Shown here piece by piece: positions 1 to 9,892 of a DNA stretch of 64,000 nt. Location of the stretch: NCBI RefSeq assembly GCF_019320115.1, contig NC_089588.1:120153707-120217706 (forward strand), in the 5' to 3' direction. The DNA is from Miscanthus floridulus. Its lineage: Eukaryota > Streptophyta > Magnoliopsida > Poales > Poaceae. The position numbers and the translations under genes were made by a program. The stretch's first letter is position 1, and each line of letters starts with the position of its first letter. The notes beneath the pieces are model-generated. The model saw only the letters and a program-made list of their open reading frames with translations. It was not told where the DNA came from and did not search any database.

Positions 1-720
1 TCTAGAAGCGAGAAATCATGACCGGACGCGTCTGGTCATGCTCGACCGGACTCACCCAGTGTCCAGTCACTCGACGTCTCCCTTGTGCGCTACCATGTCA
101 GCAGGACTGGATGCAACCCTTCAGTGTTCGGTCACTAAGTGACCCAATGTCCGGTTAGAGACCGACGCCAGCGTCTTCGTAGCTTCTACTGACCGGACGC
201 GCCAGTCCAACCGTGGCCAGCGTCCGGTCATTTACAGTGACCTCCATCTTTTTTGTATAGGGCGCCAGTGAAGTATCTTACCCTTGCTCAAATGTGCCAA
301 CCACCAAGTGTATCACCTTGTGCAGCATATTTTCACAAACATTTTCAAGGGTGTTAGCACTCCACTAGATCCTAAATGCATATGCAATGAGTTAGAGCAT
401 CTAGTGGCACATTAATAACCACATTCTGATACGAGTTTCACCCCTCTTAATAGTACGGCTATCGAACCTAAATGTGATCACACTCACTAAGTGTCATGAT
501 CACCGAAACAAAATGGCTCCTACCATTTATACCTTTGCCTTGAGCCTTTTGCTTTTCTCTTTCTTCTTTTCAAGTCCAAGCACTTGATCATCACCATGGC
601 ATCGCCATCATCATGTCATGATCTTCATTTGCTTCATCACTTGGAATGTGCTACCTATCTCATGATCACTTGATAAACTAGGTTAGCACTTAGGGTTTCA
701 TCAATTTACCAAAATCAAAC
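1..720 (-). mobile_element. Sirevirus-type LTR remnant
   Basis: No coding sequence is seen. The first 230 bases carry several copies of a CCGGAC/GTCCGG motif (around 21-40, 48-56, 150-157, 187-196 and 222-231), the same motif that fills the LTRs at 8151-9708 and 27459-28920. The rest is AT-rich and ends in text resembling the outer end of a minus-oriented Sirevirus LTR (around 680-720). Neither end of an LTR can be fixed and no TSD is visible, so this is called a truncated LTR by motif content only. Confidence 0.45.
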
Positions 721-1139
721 ACCCCTTCGCGCAAGTTTTTTAGCCCTGGCGGCGGAGCGCGTGTGAACATGAATGGGGGAGAGAGGGGGCAAGGAGGAAG
801 ACAAAGGGATGGAGTGGTAAAGATGGGAGCACGGAGTGCGGTGGCGGAGTTATAAGGACATCCTCTCGACTCTTCGCATTCAAGGGTTTTTGGAAACCGC
901 TCCATGCTGATCTGTGCCTTTCTAAATTCCCCAAAGCGTCGTGCTGGGCCGTTATGTGGGCATCCATGCAACTTTGGCCCATGTCGCCCATTTTTCTATG
1001 CAACTCGGCACTGCACACCGAATATTCACCAACCTCTTCGCAATACCATCAAGGCTCAGTAATTTCTACTATACAGTCATTACTCTGGTTTTTTCTCCAC
1101 GATTTGAGTAATCGGCACTTCTTGATTTTTCCGAGATTT
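721..1139. other. Unassigned stretch, no gene recognised
   Basis: Short overlapping open frames exist on both strands but none shows a recognisable domain or a supporting splice structure. The stretch is purine-rich on the plus strand from about 770 to 830. It may belong to the adjoining Tat-lineage element or be older flanking DNA. I see nothing more in it. Confidence 0.3.
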
Positions 1140-1791
1140 CCACTTGTGGCTCGGGGACTACGTCATCATTGTGATTCGGTTTCTCACCATACTGGGGACT
1201 TTTCTTTTCTGGTTATTGTTGTTTCTGACCCTGGCACCATGTGACTACATCACCTACTACAAGGCTCGGGGACTAAGTGGGTACACTTCACCTTGCGGTG
1301 AACGTGTGGCTAGTGTTGCAAAGCTACGCTCAAGAATTGGGTGCCTGCTCGACCAGTCTTTCAGGCTCTCAAAATTTGACCCTGACACCACGTGACTACA
1401 TCACCTACTACCAGGCTCGGGGACTACAGTGTATACACTCCACCTTGCGATGCATGTATTGATCTTCGTGTTTGATGAATGACTCCATGTCCTCTGAGCA
1501 CCCAGATGGCCCCCATCTACTCCTCATCGAACGGAGTCTAAGTGGGTACACTTAGTTCAAAGTGAAAAATTTTCAAAATTTGACCTTGAGCTCCTTACAT
1601 CCTTCTGGCAAGCCATGCTTGGTTGAGTCCGAGCACTGCTGGTCGGCTACATTGGTTGGCCACATTTACTACTGCTCGGATCATCAATAACACTGGTCGA
1701 AGCTTGGTCCTTACTACTCGGCGTCAGATTCACCTGCTCGGATAAGTTCAAGACAGTGTTACCAGCGGATATAAGGTGCTCGGGGACTAGC
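1140..1791 (+). mobile_element. 3' untranslated region of a Tat-lineage gypsy element
   Basis: The stretch contains repeated phrases built on 'ggctcggggacta' (about 1147, 1263 and 1415) and runs straight into an LTR at 1792. Non-coding tandem repeats between pol and the 3' LTR are typical of Tat-lineage Ty3/gypsy elements of grasses. No pol coding sequence remains upstream, so the element is 5'-truncated. The lineage name is inferred from layout and LTR style, not from a domain. Confidence 0.55.
1227..1545 (+). repeat. Diverged tandem repeat, period about 151 bp
   Basis: The phrase 'gaccctggcaccatgtgact' at 1227 recurs as 'gaccctgacaccacgtgact' at 1378, each followed by 'acatcacctacta', then by 'ctcggggacta' and a 'ccttgcg' segment. 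A partial third copy is suggested by 'aagtgggtacactt' at 1271 and again near 1540. The copies differ by point changes and indels. Confidence 0.7.
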
Positions 1792-2265
1792 TGTGGGGGG
1801 TATGACCTCGGATACCCATAGCAAACTACATGGACTGCGCCACCAGGGGCGATCCAGCCCATAAGACAAAGCCTTGCGGAGCATAGCGCTGCTCGGCGCG
1901 CTCCGCAAGACACCGGGAAGATATCCTGAAGATATGGCGTAATCTATTAGGATATGTTACGATCTCATGATTCATGTAATCTGTTATTACTTACCGGTTA
2001 TCTCCTAGATCTAACCGACTTGTAACCCTGCCCCCCAGCTATATAAGGTGGGTAGGGGACCCCCTCGAAACACATGCAATATCATACGATAGCCAATACA
2101 AACCAACAGACCATAGGAGTAGGGTATTACATCGCGCTGACGGCCCAAACCTATCTAACTCTTGTGTCTTTATTGCCTTCTTGTTCTTCATTATGCGCAC
2201 CTCTGCCGATTAATCTACCTTCGTGGGATACCCCTCGGAGGATTGCCGATGATATTCTGTCGACA
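1792..2265 (+). mobile_element. LTR of Tat-lineage gypsy element (474 bp)
   Basis: The LTR begins TGTGGGGGGTATGACC and ends CTGTCGACA, giving TG...CA termini. A TATA box (ctatataagg, 2039-2048) lies in the expected U3/R region. Because element 3' UTR repeats lie directly upstream, this is the 3' LTR. The base after it (2266) is already the RT coding sequence of a copia element, so the Tat element appears to sit in, or be fused to, element G. Confidence 0.65.
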
Positions 2266-2272
2266 ACTAGTG

Positions 2273-3607
2273 GCAAAGGGGTTCTCTCATGTTGAAGGTT
2301 TGGATTTTGGAGAGACCTTTGCACCGGTTGCAAGACTTGAAGCCATTCATATCCTCCTTGCATATGCATCTCATCATGATATGAAACTATATCAAATGGA
2401 TGTTAAAAGTGCATTTTTAATTGGCTTCATAAATGAACTAGTCTATGTTGATCAACCTCCTGGGTTTGAAGACCCTAGATATCCTAATCATGTTTATAGG
2501 TTGTCCAAGGCGCTATATGGGCTCAAGCAAGCCCCAAGAGCTTGGTATGAGCGCCTTTGGGATTTCCTCATTGACAAGGGCTTCACCATTAGGAAGGTCG
2601 ACACCACACTATTCACCAAGAAGCTTAATGGAGAGATCTTCATTTGTCAAGTATATGTTGATGATATCATATTTGGCTCAACAAATGAAGACCATTGCAA
2701 AGAGTTTGGTGAATTGATGTCGAAGAAGATCGAGATGTCAATGATTGGAGAGCTTACATTCTTCCTTAGTTTTCAAGTCAAGCAAATGAGAGAAGGGACT
2801 TTCATCTCTCAAGAAAAGTATACCAAGGATCTTCTCAAGAAGTTCAATATGGATGAATGTAAGCCAATCAAGACACCAATGCCAACAAATGAACATCTCG
2901 ACATAGATGAGGGAGGTAAACCGGTTGATCCAACTCTCTACCATTCTATGATTGGTAGTTTGTTATACTTGACCGCATCTAGGCCCGACATCATGTTTAG
3001 TGTGTCTATGTGTGCTAGATTACAAGCTAAACCTAAGGAGGCTCACTTAGTTTCCGTTAAAAGAATCCTTAGGTACATAAAGCACACACCAAGCATTGGC
3101 CTTTGGTATCCCAAAGGAGCTAGTTTTCAACTCATTGGCTATTTCGATTTAGATTATGTGGGTTGCAAGGTTGATAGAAAAAGCACATCTAGGGGGTGCC
3201 ATATGCTTGGTAGATCACTTGTGTCTTGGTCCTCTAAAAAGCAAAATAGTATTGCCTTATCCACCATCGAGGCAGAGTACATCGCCATCGGTGCTTGTTG
3301 TGCACAAATCCTTTACATGAAATAAACCCTTCTAGACTATGGTGTAGTTCTAGAAAAGGTACCTCTTTTGTGTGACAATGAGAGCGCTGTAAAACTTGCA
3401 AATAACCCGGTTAAACACTCTTGTACCAAGCACATAGATATCCGTCATCACTTCCTTAGAGATCATGTTGCTAAGGATGATATATCACTAGAAGGTGTAA
3501 GGACGGAAGATCAATTGGTGGATATCTTCATAAAACCTCTAGATGAAACATGGTTTTGTAAGTTAAGGAACGAGCTCAATATACTTGATCTAAGTAACTT
3601 CACTTAA
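2273..3607 (+). pseudogene. Copia reverse transcriptase and RNase H (element G, truncated)
   Basis: The frame runs from the RT palm region through RNase H. The motif MDVKSAF, the catalytic YVDD box (2654-2665), the [11 protein letters not shown] segment and SRPDIMFSV mark RT. RNase H follows with DYVGCKVDRKSTSRGC, ALSTIEAEYIA and, after a break, LCDNESAVKLANNP and HIDIRHHFLRDH. The N-terminal fingers of RT are absent because the Tat LTR replaces them. One in-frame TAA (3323-3325) sits where the family has Gln. A related intact stretch is on the minus strand at 22478-23167. It would copy the element's RNA into DNA if whole; here it is dead. Confidence 0.88.
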
Positions 3608-5229
3608 AAATGAGCTTGTGTTGTCCCTTGCATTGCATTGTAATATAAAACACGTTTAAATAACTTATATTGCACTTAGGGCTTGGCTAACTCGGCTAAG
3701 ATAACCGCCCTAAAGCGTGTGAAGAAGCTTAACCAAGGTTTAAACTTGACAAGCAACTAGATTTACTTTCAAGTACTACATTGCATATGCATGTGTGTTG
3801 CTTTGTCATTTCATTTTGGTTAAGTTTGAGTATCCGCTAAGTTCGGCCATACATAGGGGGAGCATTTGAAGCTCTAATTTGGTTATGACCCCTATAGTGT
3901 GGCCTCATGATGCTCCTCGCCCATTTTCTCGCCTATTTTCACTAAAACTTAACTAGCCGATGGCAAAATATTTTGAAAAAATGAGGGTTTGAGAGAGGTC
4001 ACTCATACCAGTTCCAATTGGTGTTTATTTGGCTCTTATTTGAATTGGAACTTGGTTGGGAGAAATCGCCGTGAAGAAAGATGGAGAACAAGCTATTAAA
4101 GGTGCACCAGACGTAGGCACCGGACACCTACATTGGTGTCTGATCAGAACTGAAGGACTAGACTCAGTGACTTTGTCTCAGTCGCGTCCGGTCGATGGAA
4201 GAAGGTAGCATCTGATCATGTGCTAGGGTTGCATTGGACTCTGATCGCGTCAAATCAAGAGCATCGGACGCGTCCAATCGTCTCGAAAGCGTTTCTGGAC
4301 CTCTCTGAGTTACACCAGATGCTACAATTGGGGCATCTAGCTAGTTCACCTGATGCGTCCAGTCACTGGGTGGAAAGCGCAATAAAATTAGAGTCCAAGT
4401 CTGTCACATGGGGCCCCTCTTTTAATCTGTGCCGTACCGTCTCCTTCTCACCCACACACGCCCAAACGCTGCCGTCGCACCCGAGCACCCAAACCCTAAC
4501 CGTAGCCACGCTCTCTGGGCAGCTAGCTCACCGCACTCACCTGTTCATGTGCCAGTGCGCCTTCACCAGCACACTAGAGCTCTCGCCCTTGCCCGCGCAT
4601 CGCTTGCTCGCTGTGCCAGCACTCAAACTCATCGCCGGCTCCAAAACCCTAACCCTAGAATCGCCATTGCCAAGCTCTCGCTGTGCTGTGAATCAACAGA
4701 GGTCTTTCATAGCTATGCTCGCTGACGTCCCTCCTTCATCGGTGCCCATTCACTGCCAGCATCCTTTTCCTCCTAGGGTGAGCACATCCTATGCCTACAA
4801 GTGTTCGATGTAATGCTGTAATGAAAATTTCCTTGCCGTGGCTTACCTTCATCCGTCATTCACCTTTGCAGTGACGGTTTTGGCTCCCATGACATCATTC
4901 CTTTGCTTTTGGTAGTCGAATCGTCGCTCTCGATAGGTAGCAAGCCCCTCGTCTCAATTCCTTACCTCAATTGCTTTGCTACTATTAGGATTCTCGCTCC
5001 TCTAGTATATATAATTGCTTATACATATCTCTATTCATTCTATCATGCAATGAGTCATGTTGGTTGAGTCAGTGGTTGGCAGTGATCAGTGGCAGAGAAA
5101 CTCAGGGCCAAGCCCGTGAGTAAGGATTGAGGCCAAGCCACTTGAGTGTTAGTTATCAGTGGTAGTTTGTCAGGGGGAGTTCTTGCTTGCCAGTTTGTCA
5201 GTTATAGTTGGTTCTTTACAGCGATCACC
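3608..5229 (+). other. Spacer between pol and env-like region of element G
   Basis: No domain is recognised. The stretch holds more CCGGAC-type motifs (about 4105, 4186, 4264 and 4358) and two AGGGGGAG polypurine-like tracts (about 3855 and 5172). A 197-codon open frame at 4220-4813 is low-complexity, overlaps these motifs and is not taken as a gene. Sireviruses often have long non-coding or env-like sequence here. Confidence 0.5.
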
Positions 5230-7735
5230 ATGGCGCATTGCAAGAACGTCGGTGGTGGTCCAGGTGATGATGAGAGATGTCCTCCTCCTTCATCTGGCTG
5301 AGACAAGGGGAAGGGCCTATCATAGGAGCTAGCTAAGAAGAAGCGCAAGTGGCCTGACAGAGAGATACTTAGATGGCTATTGCCATAATAGAGGCGGCTG
5401 CTAGTGCAGAGAGAGGTGGCCATGGTGGCAGGCTTAGGATTGAGGATCCAGACCTAGCTTGTGTTGAGAGAGCTTTATAGATGATAGCCACTGGTCCTCC
5501 TCGAGGTAGTGTTGTCGTTGGTGGTGTCCGTGTCCACCTTGATGATCCACCAGAGGACACCCTAGCTGAGACAGAGACTGAGCAGCCTCAAACCGAGCAA
5601 CAGGAGATAGAGTAGGATGAGCAGCCACAGGAGCAGCGGCTTCATAGGTCCACTCGCTCTCATACCACGGTGCCACCCCAACCTGAGGGACCGAGACGCG
5701 GAGCTCATGCACCACCTAGGCCTCATGGTCCTTTGCCTATCGTTCACCTTGACTTGAGGGCAGCCACTACTCGCAAGGTCCAGAGCTTGAGGTTTGTTCA
5801 GTTCGAGGAGTGGTTTCCACCTTAGCGGGACCCGAGGGCCTCAGAGGGTTTTTATACTATGCTGCAGGAAGATTTTTATAATGCCTATGTGAATAGTGGA
5901 GCAATTATCATATCACATCGAGTGTGTTCACTAGAGGCTATAGTTGCAGCTAGAGGAGAGCATGTCCGACCCCTACTCACTTACCTGCCTAGCTTGGTAG
6001 ATCTGCTTGGGTGGACTGGTTCTTACAAAGAGTCTTGGGTTAGAGAGTTCTATGCTTCACTTTGGATCGACCCAGATCACCGGTTTATACACTTCAGCTT
6101 CAGAGGCCATGATCATAGACTCTACAGCACTAGAGCAAGAGACCTACTACACCTAACAGAGTCACCTACTCAGCTACACTCTGTTTGTTATAGAGACACA
6201 GAGCCACCCAGATGCCCTCATGGCAAAGAGGTTCCATCGACAGAGACCGTCAGACCCTGCTTTTGTGAGCTGCTCAGAGAGGGCTCTAGTCGGCTTCCTC
6301 ATGACCTTACATCGACTGCTCGTCTCCTGAACATGGTCATGAGGAGGACTCTTCTGCCGAGGATTGGCTATAGAGAGGGACTCACTCGTATTCAGCTCTG
6401 GTTGCTTTCTCAATTAGTGTCCTAGATAGAGTTTGATATTTGGGATCTGATACTCTCAGAGATGGAGGACACTATTATAGAGGGATTCAAGGTCCATCGA
6501 CAGCTTCCTTTCGCACATTGGATCTACTATAATCTCATTAAGGAGGTTGATTAGTCGGTTACCGAGTCACTTGCTACGCTGGACGATACACCTACCAGGT
6601 TTCTTGCTTATGATATGCGCCAGCTGATGGGATAGAGTCAAGGGAACAGAGCTGCTAAAGTGTCATGCTAGAGACTTGCAGTTCCTAAGATAGTAGAGGA
6701 GCAGAACGAGGTGATCAGAGGCCTTGCTAAGACAGAGCTAGCTGACTTAGAAGCTTAGTAGGACAACAAGCCTCTGGCCGACCTCCCGTCTGATAGCTCA
6801 GACGAGGACTACGAGCCGCTACCTCAAATGCCTCCACGACCACATGATAGGGAGGCTAGTGGCTCAAGCTTAGCTCCACCACTTGCACCGCAGACAGACC
6901 CTACTTTGCTTGATATCCTTGATTGGATGCAACATGAGCAGCAGTGTCAGGCAGAGGAGTAGCAACTATAGGAAGCATCACTTGCAGCAGCTCAGGCCCA
7001 GATGCAGCTACAATAGGATCAGCTATAGGCACAACTGCTTGCCTTTTAGCAGACCACCTTTGGCTTCATGGAGCATATTATTATGGCTACTGGTGCTCCT
7101 CCACTCAGACCTCCGCTACCCCAGTAGCAGCCCAGTCCAACACCTTCTTCTTCAGTCTTGACTCTAGCTTTATAGTCCAGTGGACTTCAGAGTCAGGGAC
7201 AGCTGCCAGTTTAGTTTGCCTCGCCTACACAGCAATTCCCACATTGGTTTGCTACATCGGGCACAGGGCAGGGGTTTACACCCATAGTCACCGGATTCAC
7301 TCCTACAGCCTCAGTATCAGTGATAGTGCCTGCTTGGAGTCTGTCTGCTACGTTCAGTGAGCTCACAGGTCACCCCACACCTCTAGAGTTTCAGGTGCCT
7401 ATGCCTTCTACGACAGCTCTAGTGCCAGCGATAGAGACTATACCCTCATCAGTAGCATCAACCCTCCACTTCCTACTTCTACATCAGAGGCACTAGTGAC
7501 AGCGATAGAGGTAATAGTGGCTCCCACTTCTACAGCATCAGCTTCAGAGCCACAGGGTCAGGCAGCACCTTCTACTTCAGAGACTCTTCTAGCCAACCCA
7601 GCTATAGAGACTGCTGAGTCCTCAGAATTCGATATCGACGTCCTCGCTTCTTAGTTTGAGTATACTCCATAGACTACTCAGCCCGACTCATCTGCTCCAG
7701 CCCCACCTCAGGATCCTTAGATTTTGGTGCTTGAC
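5230..7735 (+). pseudogene. Decayed env-like region of Sirevirus G
   Basis: Starting at an ATG at 5230, one can follow a long coding-like stretch with many nonsense codons and at least one frame change near 5390. The longest clean part is 5859-6425 (188 codons), with WVREFYASLWID and YSTRARDLLHL, which resembles the conserved domain of plant retrotransposon env-like or 'putative plant transposon' proteins. Downstream it becomes rich in Gln, Pro, Ser and Thr and ends near DAKGGE. Most stops are TAG in Gln-rich context. No signal peptide or membrane segment could be confirmed. An entry role for such plant proteins is unproven, and this copy cannot make a full product. Confidence 0.6.
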
Positions 7736-8136
7736 GCCAAAGGGGGAGAGAGGGTATGTTAGACTTAGGGGGAGCAAGGGGAGTGTCGTGAGGATTTGGT
7801 TCTTTGAGTGCTACATTCATGCATCATGTTACTTTTTGCATATGTAATATATGTGTGATGGTACTCTTGTGAAATGTGTGCTCTCTACTTCCATATTTAT
7901 GTCATGTCACTTATTTATGCTCATTTGGTCTACTTCCGCATTTTTACTCTGATTAATATGAGCATAATGTTTCATACTCGCGCTTATTTCATATCCTTTG
8001 AGTACTTAATGTTGGCTTGGTTTGTATAAGCATGCCTAACCCTTTTGTTTTTATTGATTCATGCTTATATAAACCAAGTATATTGAAAACCTCACTCATC
8101 TCTTACACATACTCGAGGTTGTTGTCATCAATCACC

Positions 8137-8150
8137 AAAAAGGGGGAGAT
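8137..8150 (+). other. Polypurine tract of element G
   Basis: AAAAAGGGGGAGAT directly precedes the TG of the 3' LTR. This is the expected primer site for plus-strand DNA synthesis in LTR retrotransposons. Confidence 0.85.
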
Positions 8151-9708
8151 TGAAAGCATCTAGGCCCCTAGTGGGTTTCGATGATTAATGACAACATAAG
8201 ATTATTGTGACTAACGTGTGTTTTGCAGAAACAATTTGAGTTAGGTCATGATAATGGTGATTGTTTGGGCAATCAATGCTATTCATGCCCCTATTGATGG
8301 AAATCATTTCGGTTTTCAAAGGATGGACAACAAGGCTAAGGATGGCTAGTTCTAAGTGTCGTTTGGCGTTGGAGAGGCACTTAGATTAGTTTAGGGCTTT
8401 GTTTTTCTTTTGGCCGTACTATAAAGGGGGTATGAACTAGTAGCTTGACCTAGGTGAGTCTAATGGTTTAGGTGTGGTGCACACTTGTCAAACTTAGCAC
8501 TAGGTAGCTTAGGTATAGACCAAAGATCATTTGAAGTCAACTCCATTCACTAAGTGTTTTGAATTGGAAGTGTTTGGAGCTGTCCCCGTGGCATCGGACG
8601 CTAGTCCCTATGGGACCGGATGCATTCGGTCAGTACAAGGCAACACAGGTGAAGTTCTAGAACTAACCAAACCCTGGCACAGTGTCCTCACCGGACGTGA
8701 CTGTGCCTAGGGTTTGGTTGCCCGTGGCACCGGACGCTGCACCGGACGCTGGAGGCCATCGCCTCCGGTGCAACTAAGAGAGGTTCTAGAGAGGGATTTT
8801 CAGGACCGAATGCATCTAGTTAGTATGGATTGGACACCATCAGAGTCCGGTTAGGTAGCCATTGTCTGTCAGAGATTACGTCACATAGCCGTTGGCTACT
8901 GATTGGACACGTCCGGTCACCCCGACAGGCGTGTCTGGTGCATACTGAAAATGCTGAGTTGGACTCCAACGGGTATGTTTGGTTGTGGGGGTTATAAATA
9001 CATCTCCTACTCCTCCAACATACCCCTATTGCTCATTTGATCAGCTAAGGCAACCATTGGAGTTCTTGTGAGAGCAAGTGCATAGTGAGGTGATTGAGAT
9101 TTGTTAATCCAAGATTAAGGACCTCATTAGTGTCTAGGGAGTAGCAAGTGTGCATCCACCTTCCTCATTAGGCTTGTTTGGGTCAAGTGAGAGTTTGTGC
9201 TTGTTACTCTTGGTGATCGGCATCACCTAGATGGCTTGGTGGTGATTGGGAGTTTGGTGATCATCCGGCAGAGCTTGTGGATGACCCAACTCATCTTGTG
9301 AGCGGTTGTGGGCGATTCACCATGCCAGAGTGGCGAAGAATCAACCCGTAGAGAGCACTTGATCCTTGCGCGGATCAAGGGGTAGCGATACCCTTGCGCG
9401 GGTGCTCCAATGAGGACCAATGGGGAGTACCGACTCTCTGATACCTCAGCAAAACGTCGCCAAGTTCCTTCCTTCTCTTTACTTTAAGCATTTACATTGA
9501 GCAATTCATTTCATGTCTTTACATTCTTAGAATTGCCATGCTAGAGTAGGGTTGGAACCTAGGTTGCTAACCTCTTCGTGCGAATAGAACAATAGGATAC
9601 ACATTTAAGCACTAGGGGTGAAGTGGGTTAAGTTTAGGACTTAATTATTGCAAGAATTTTTAGAGAAGCCCAATTCACCCCCTCCTCTTGGGCATCTTGA
9701 TCCTTTGA
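8151..9708 (+). mobile_element. 3' LTR of Sirevirus G (1558 bp)
   Basis: The LTR begins TGAAAGCATCTAGGCCCC and ends GATCCTTTGA, where the sister LTR of element C ends in TTTCA, so the terminal CA has mutated to GA. A TATA-like box (gttataaata, 8991-9000) lies in the middle. CCGGAC-type motifs cluster at 8590-8980. A shadow ORF on the minus strand (9223-9420) is not a gene. Confidence 0.88.
8991..9000 (+). promoter_or_regulatory. TATA box of Sirevirus G LTR
   Basis: gttataaata sits about 840 bp into the LTR, just after the CCGGAC-rich block and ahead of a pyrimidine-rich stretch. The matching position in element C (about 28167-28176, minus strand) also reads TATAAATA, which supports it as the LTR promoter. 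Confidence 0.6.
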
Positions 9709-9887
9709 GACACTACATCTCCACTCCGAATGAAAACTCCACAAAGACTTGAAAAAGACTCAGCATCTATTAGATAGACATCATGATATTAATTACTCAA
9801 ATTTGTTGTTCATGTGAGGCCAATATATGTGTACTCTACTGACATACAAATTTAAACTACTAATTAAGGAAACATATTAATGCATGG
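9709..9887. other. Host flank between elements G and A
   Basis: AT-rich sequence with no gene or repeat recognised. It is the left chromosomal flank into which element A inserted; the original continuation is at 44238. Confidence 0.5.
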
Positions 9888-9892
9888 AGGGT
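9888..9892. repeat. Target-site duplication of element A, left copy (agggt)
   Basis: agggt lies immediately outside the left LTR; an identical agggt lies immediately outside the right LTR at 44233-44237. A perfect 5-bp duplication shows that everything between is one nested unit. Confidence 0.9.

Larger units (their letters stand above)
2266..9708 (+). mobile_element. Element G: 5'-truncated Sirevirus (Ty1/copia), 3' half
   Basis: A plus-strand copia remnant containing, in order, the RT core and RNase H, a 1.6-kb spacer, a decayed env-like region, a polypurine tract and a 1558-bp 3' LTR. LTR, gag, protease and integrase on the 5' side are missing; the sequence starts inside RT at the Tat LTR. 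The RT is closely similar to that of element C on the opposite strand (for example both carry YVDDIIFGS), so G and C belong to the same family. Target-site duplications cannot be assessed because the 5' end is gone. Confidence 0.85.

Noticed and set aside
1786..2270. actag on both sides of the Tat LTR as a target-site duplication (solo LTR)
   Set aside because: The left actag is part of the element's own repeated 'ctcggggacta' 3' UTR motif, and Tat sequence continues upstream, so it is not a solo LTR with a TSD.
4220..4813. 197-codon plus-strand ORF as a gene
   Set aside because: It overlaps CCGGAC motifs and spacer sequence of Sirevirus G, has no domain and no splice or family support.
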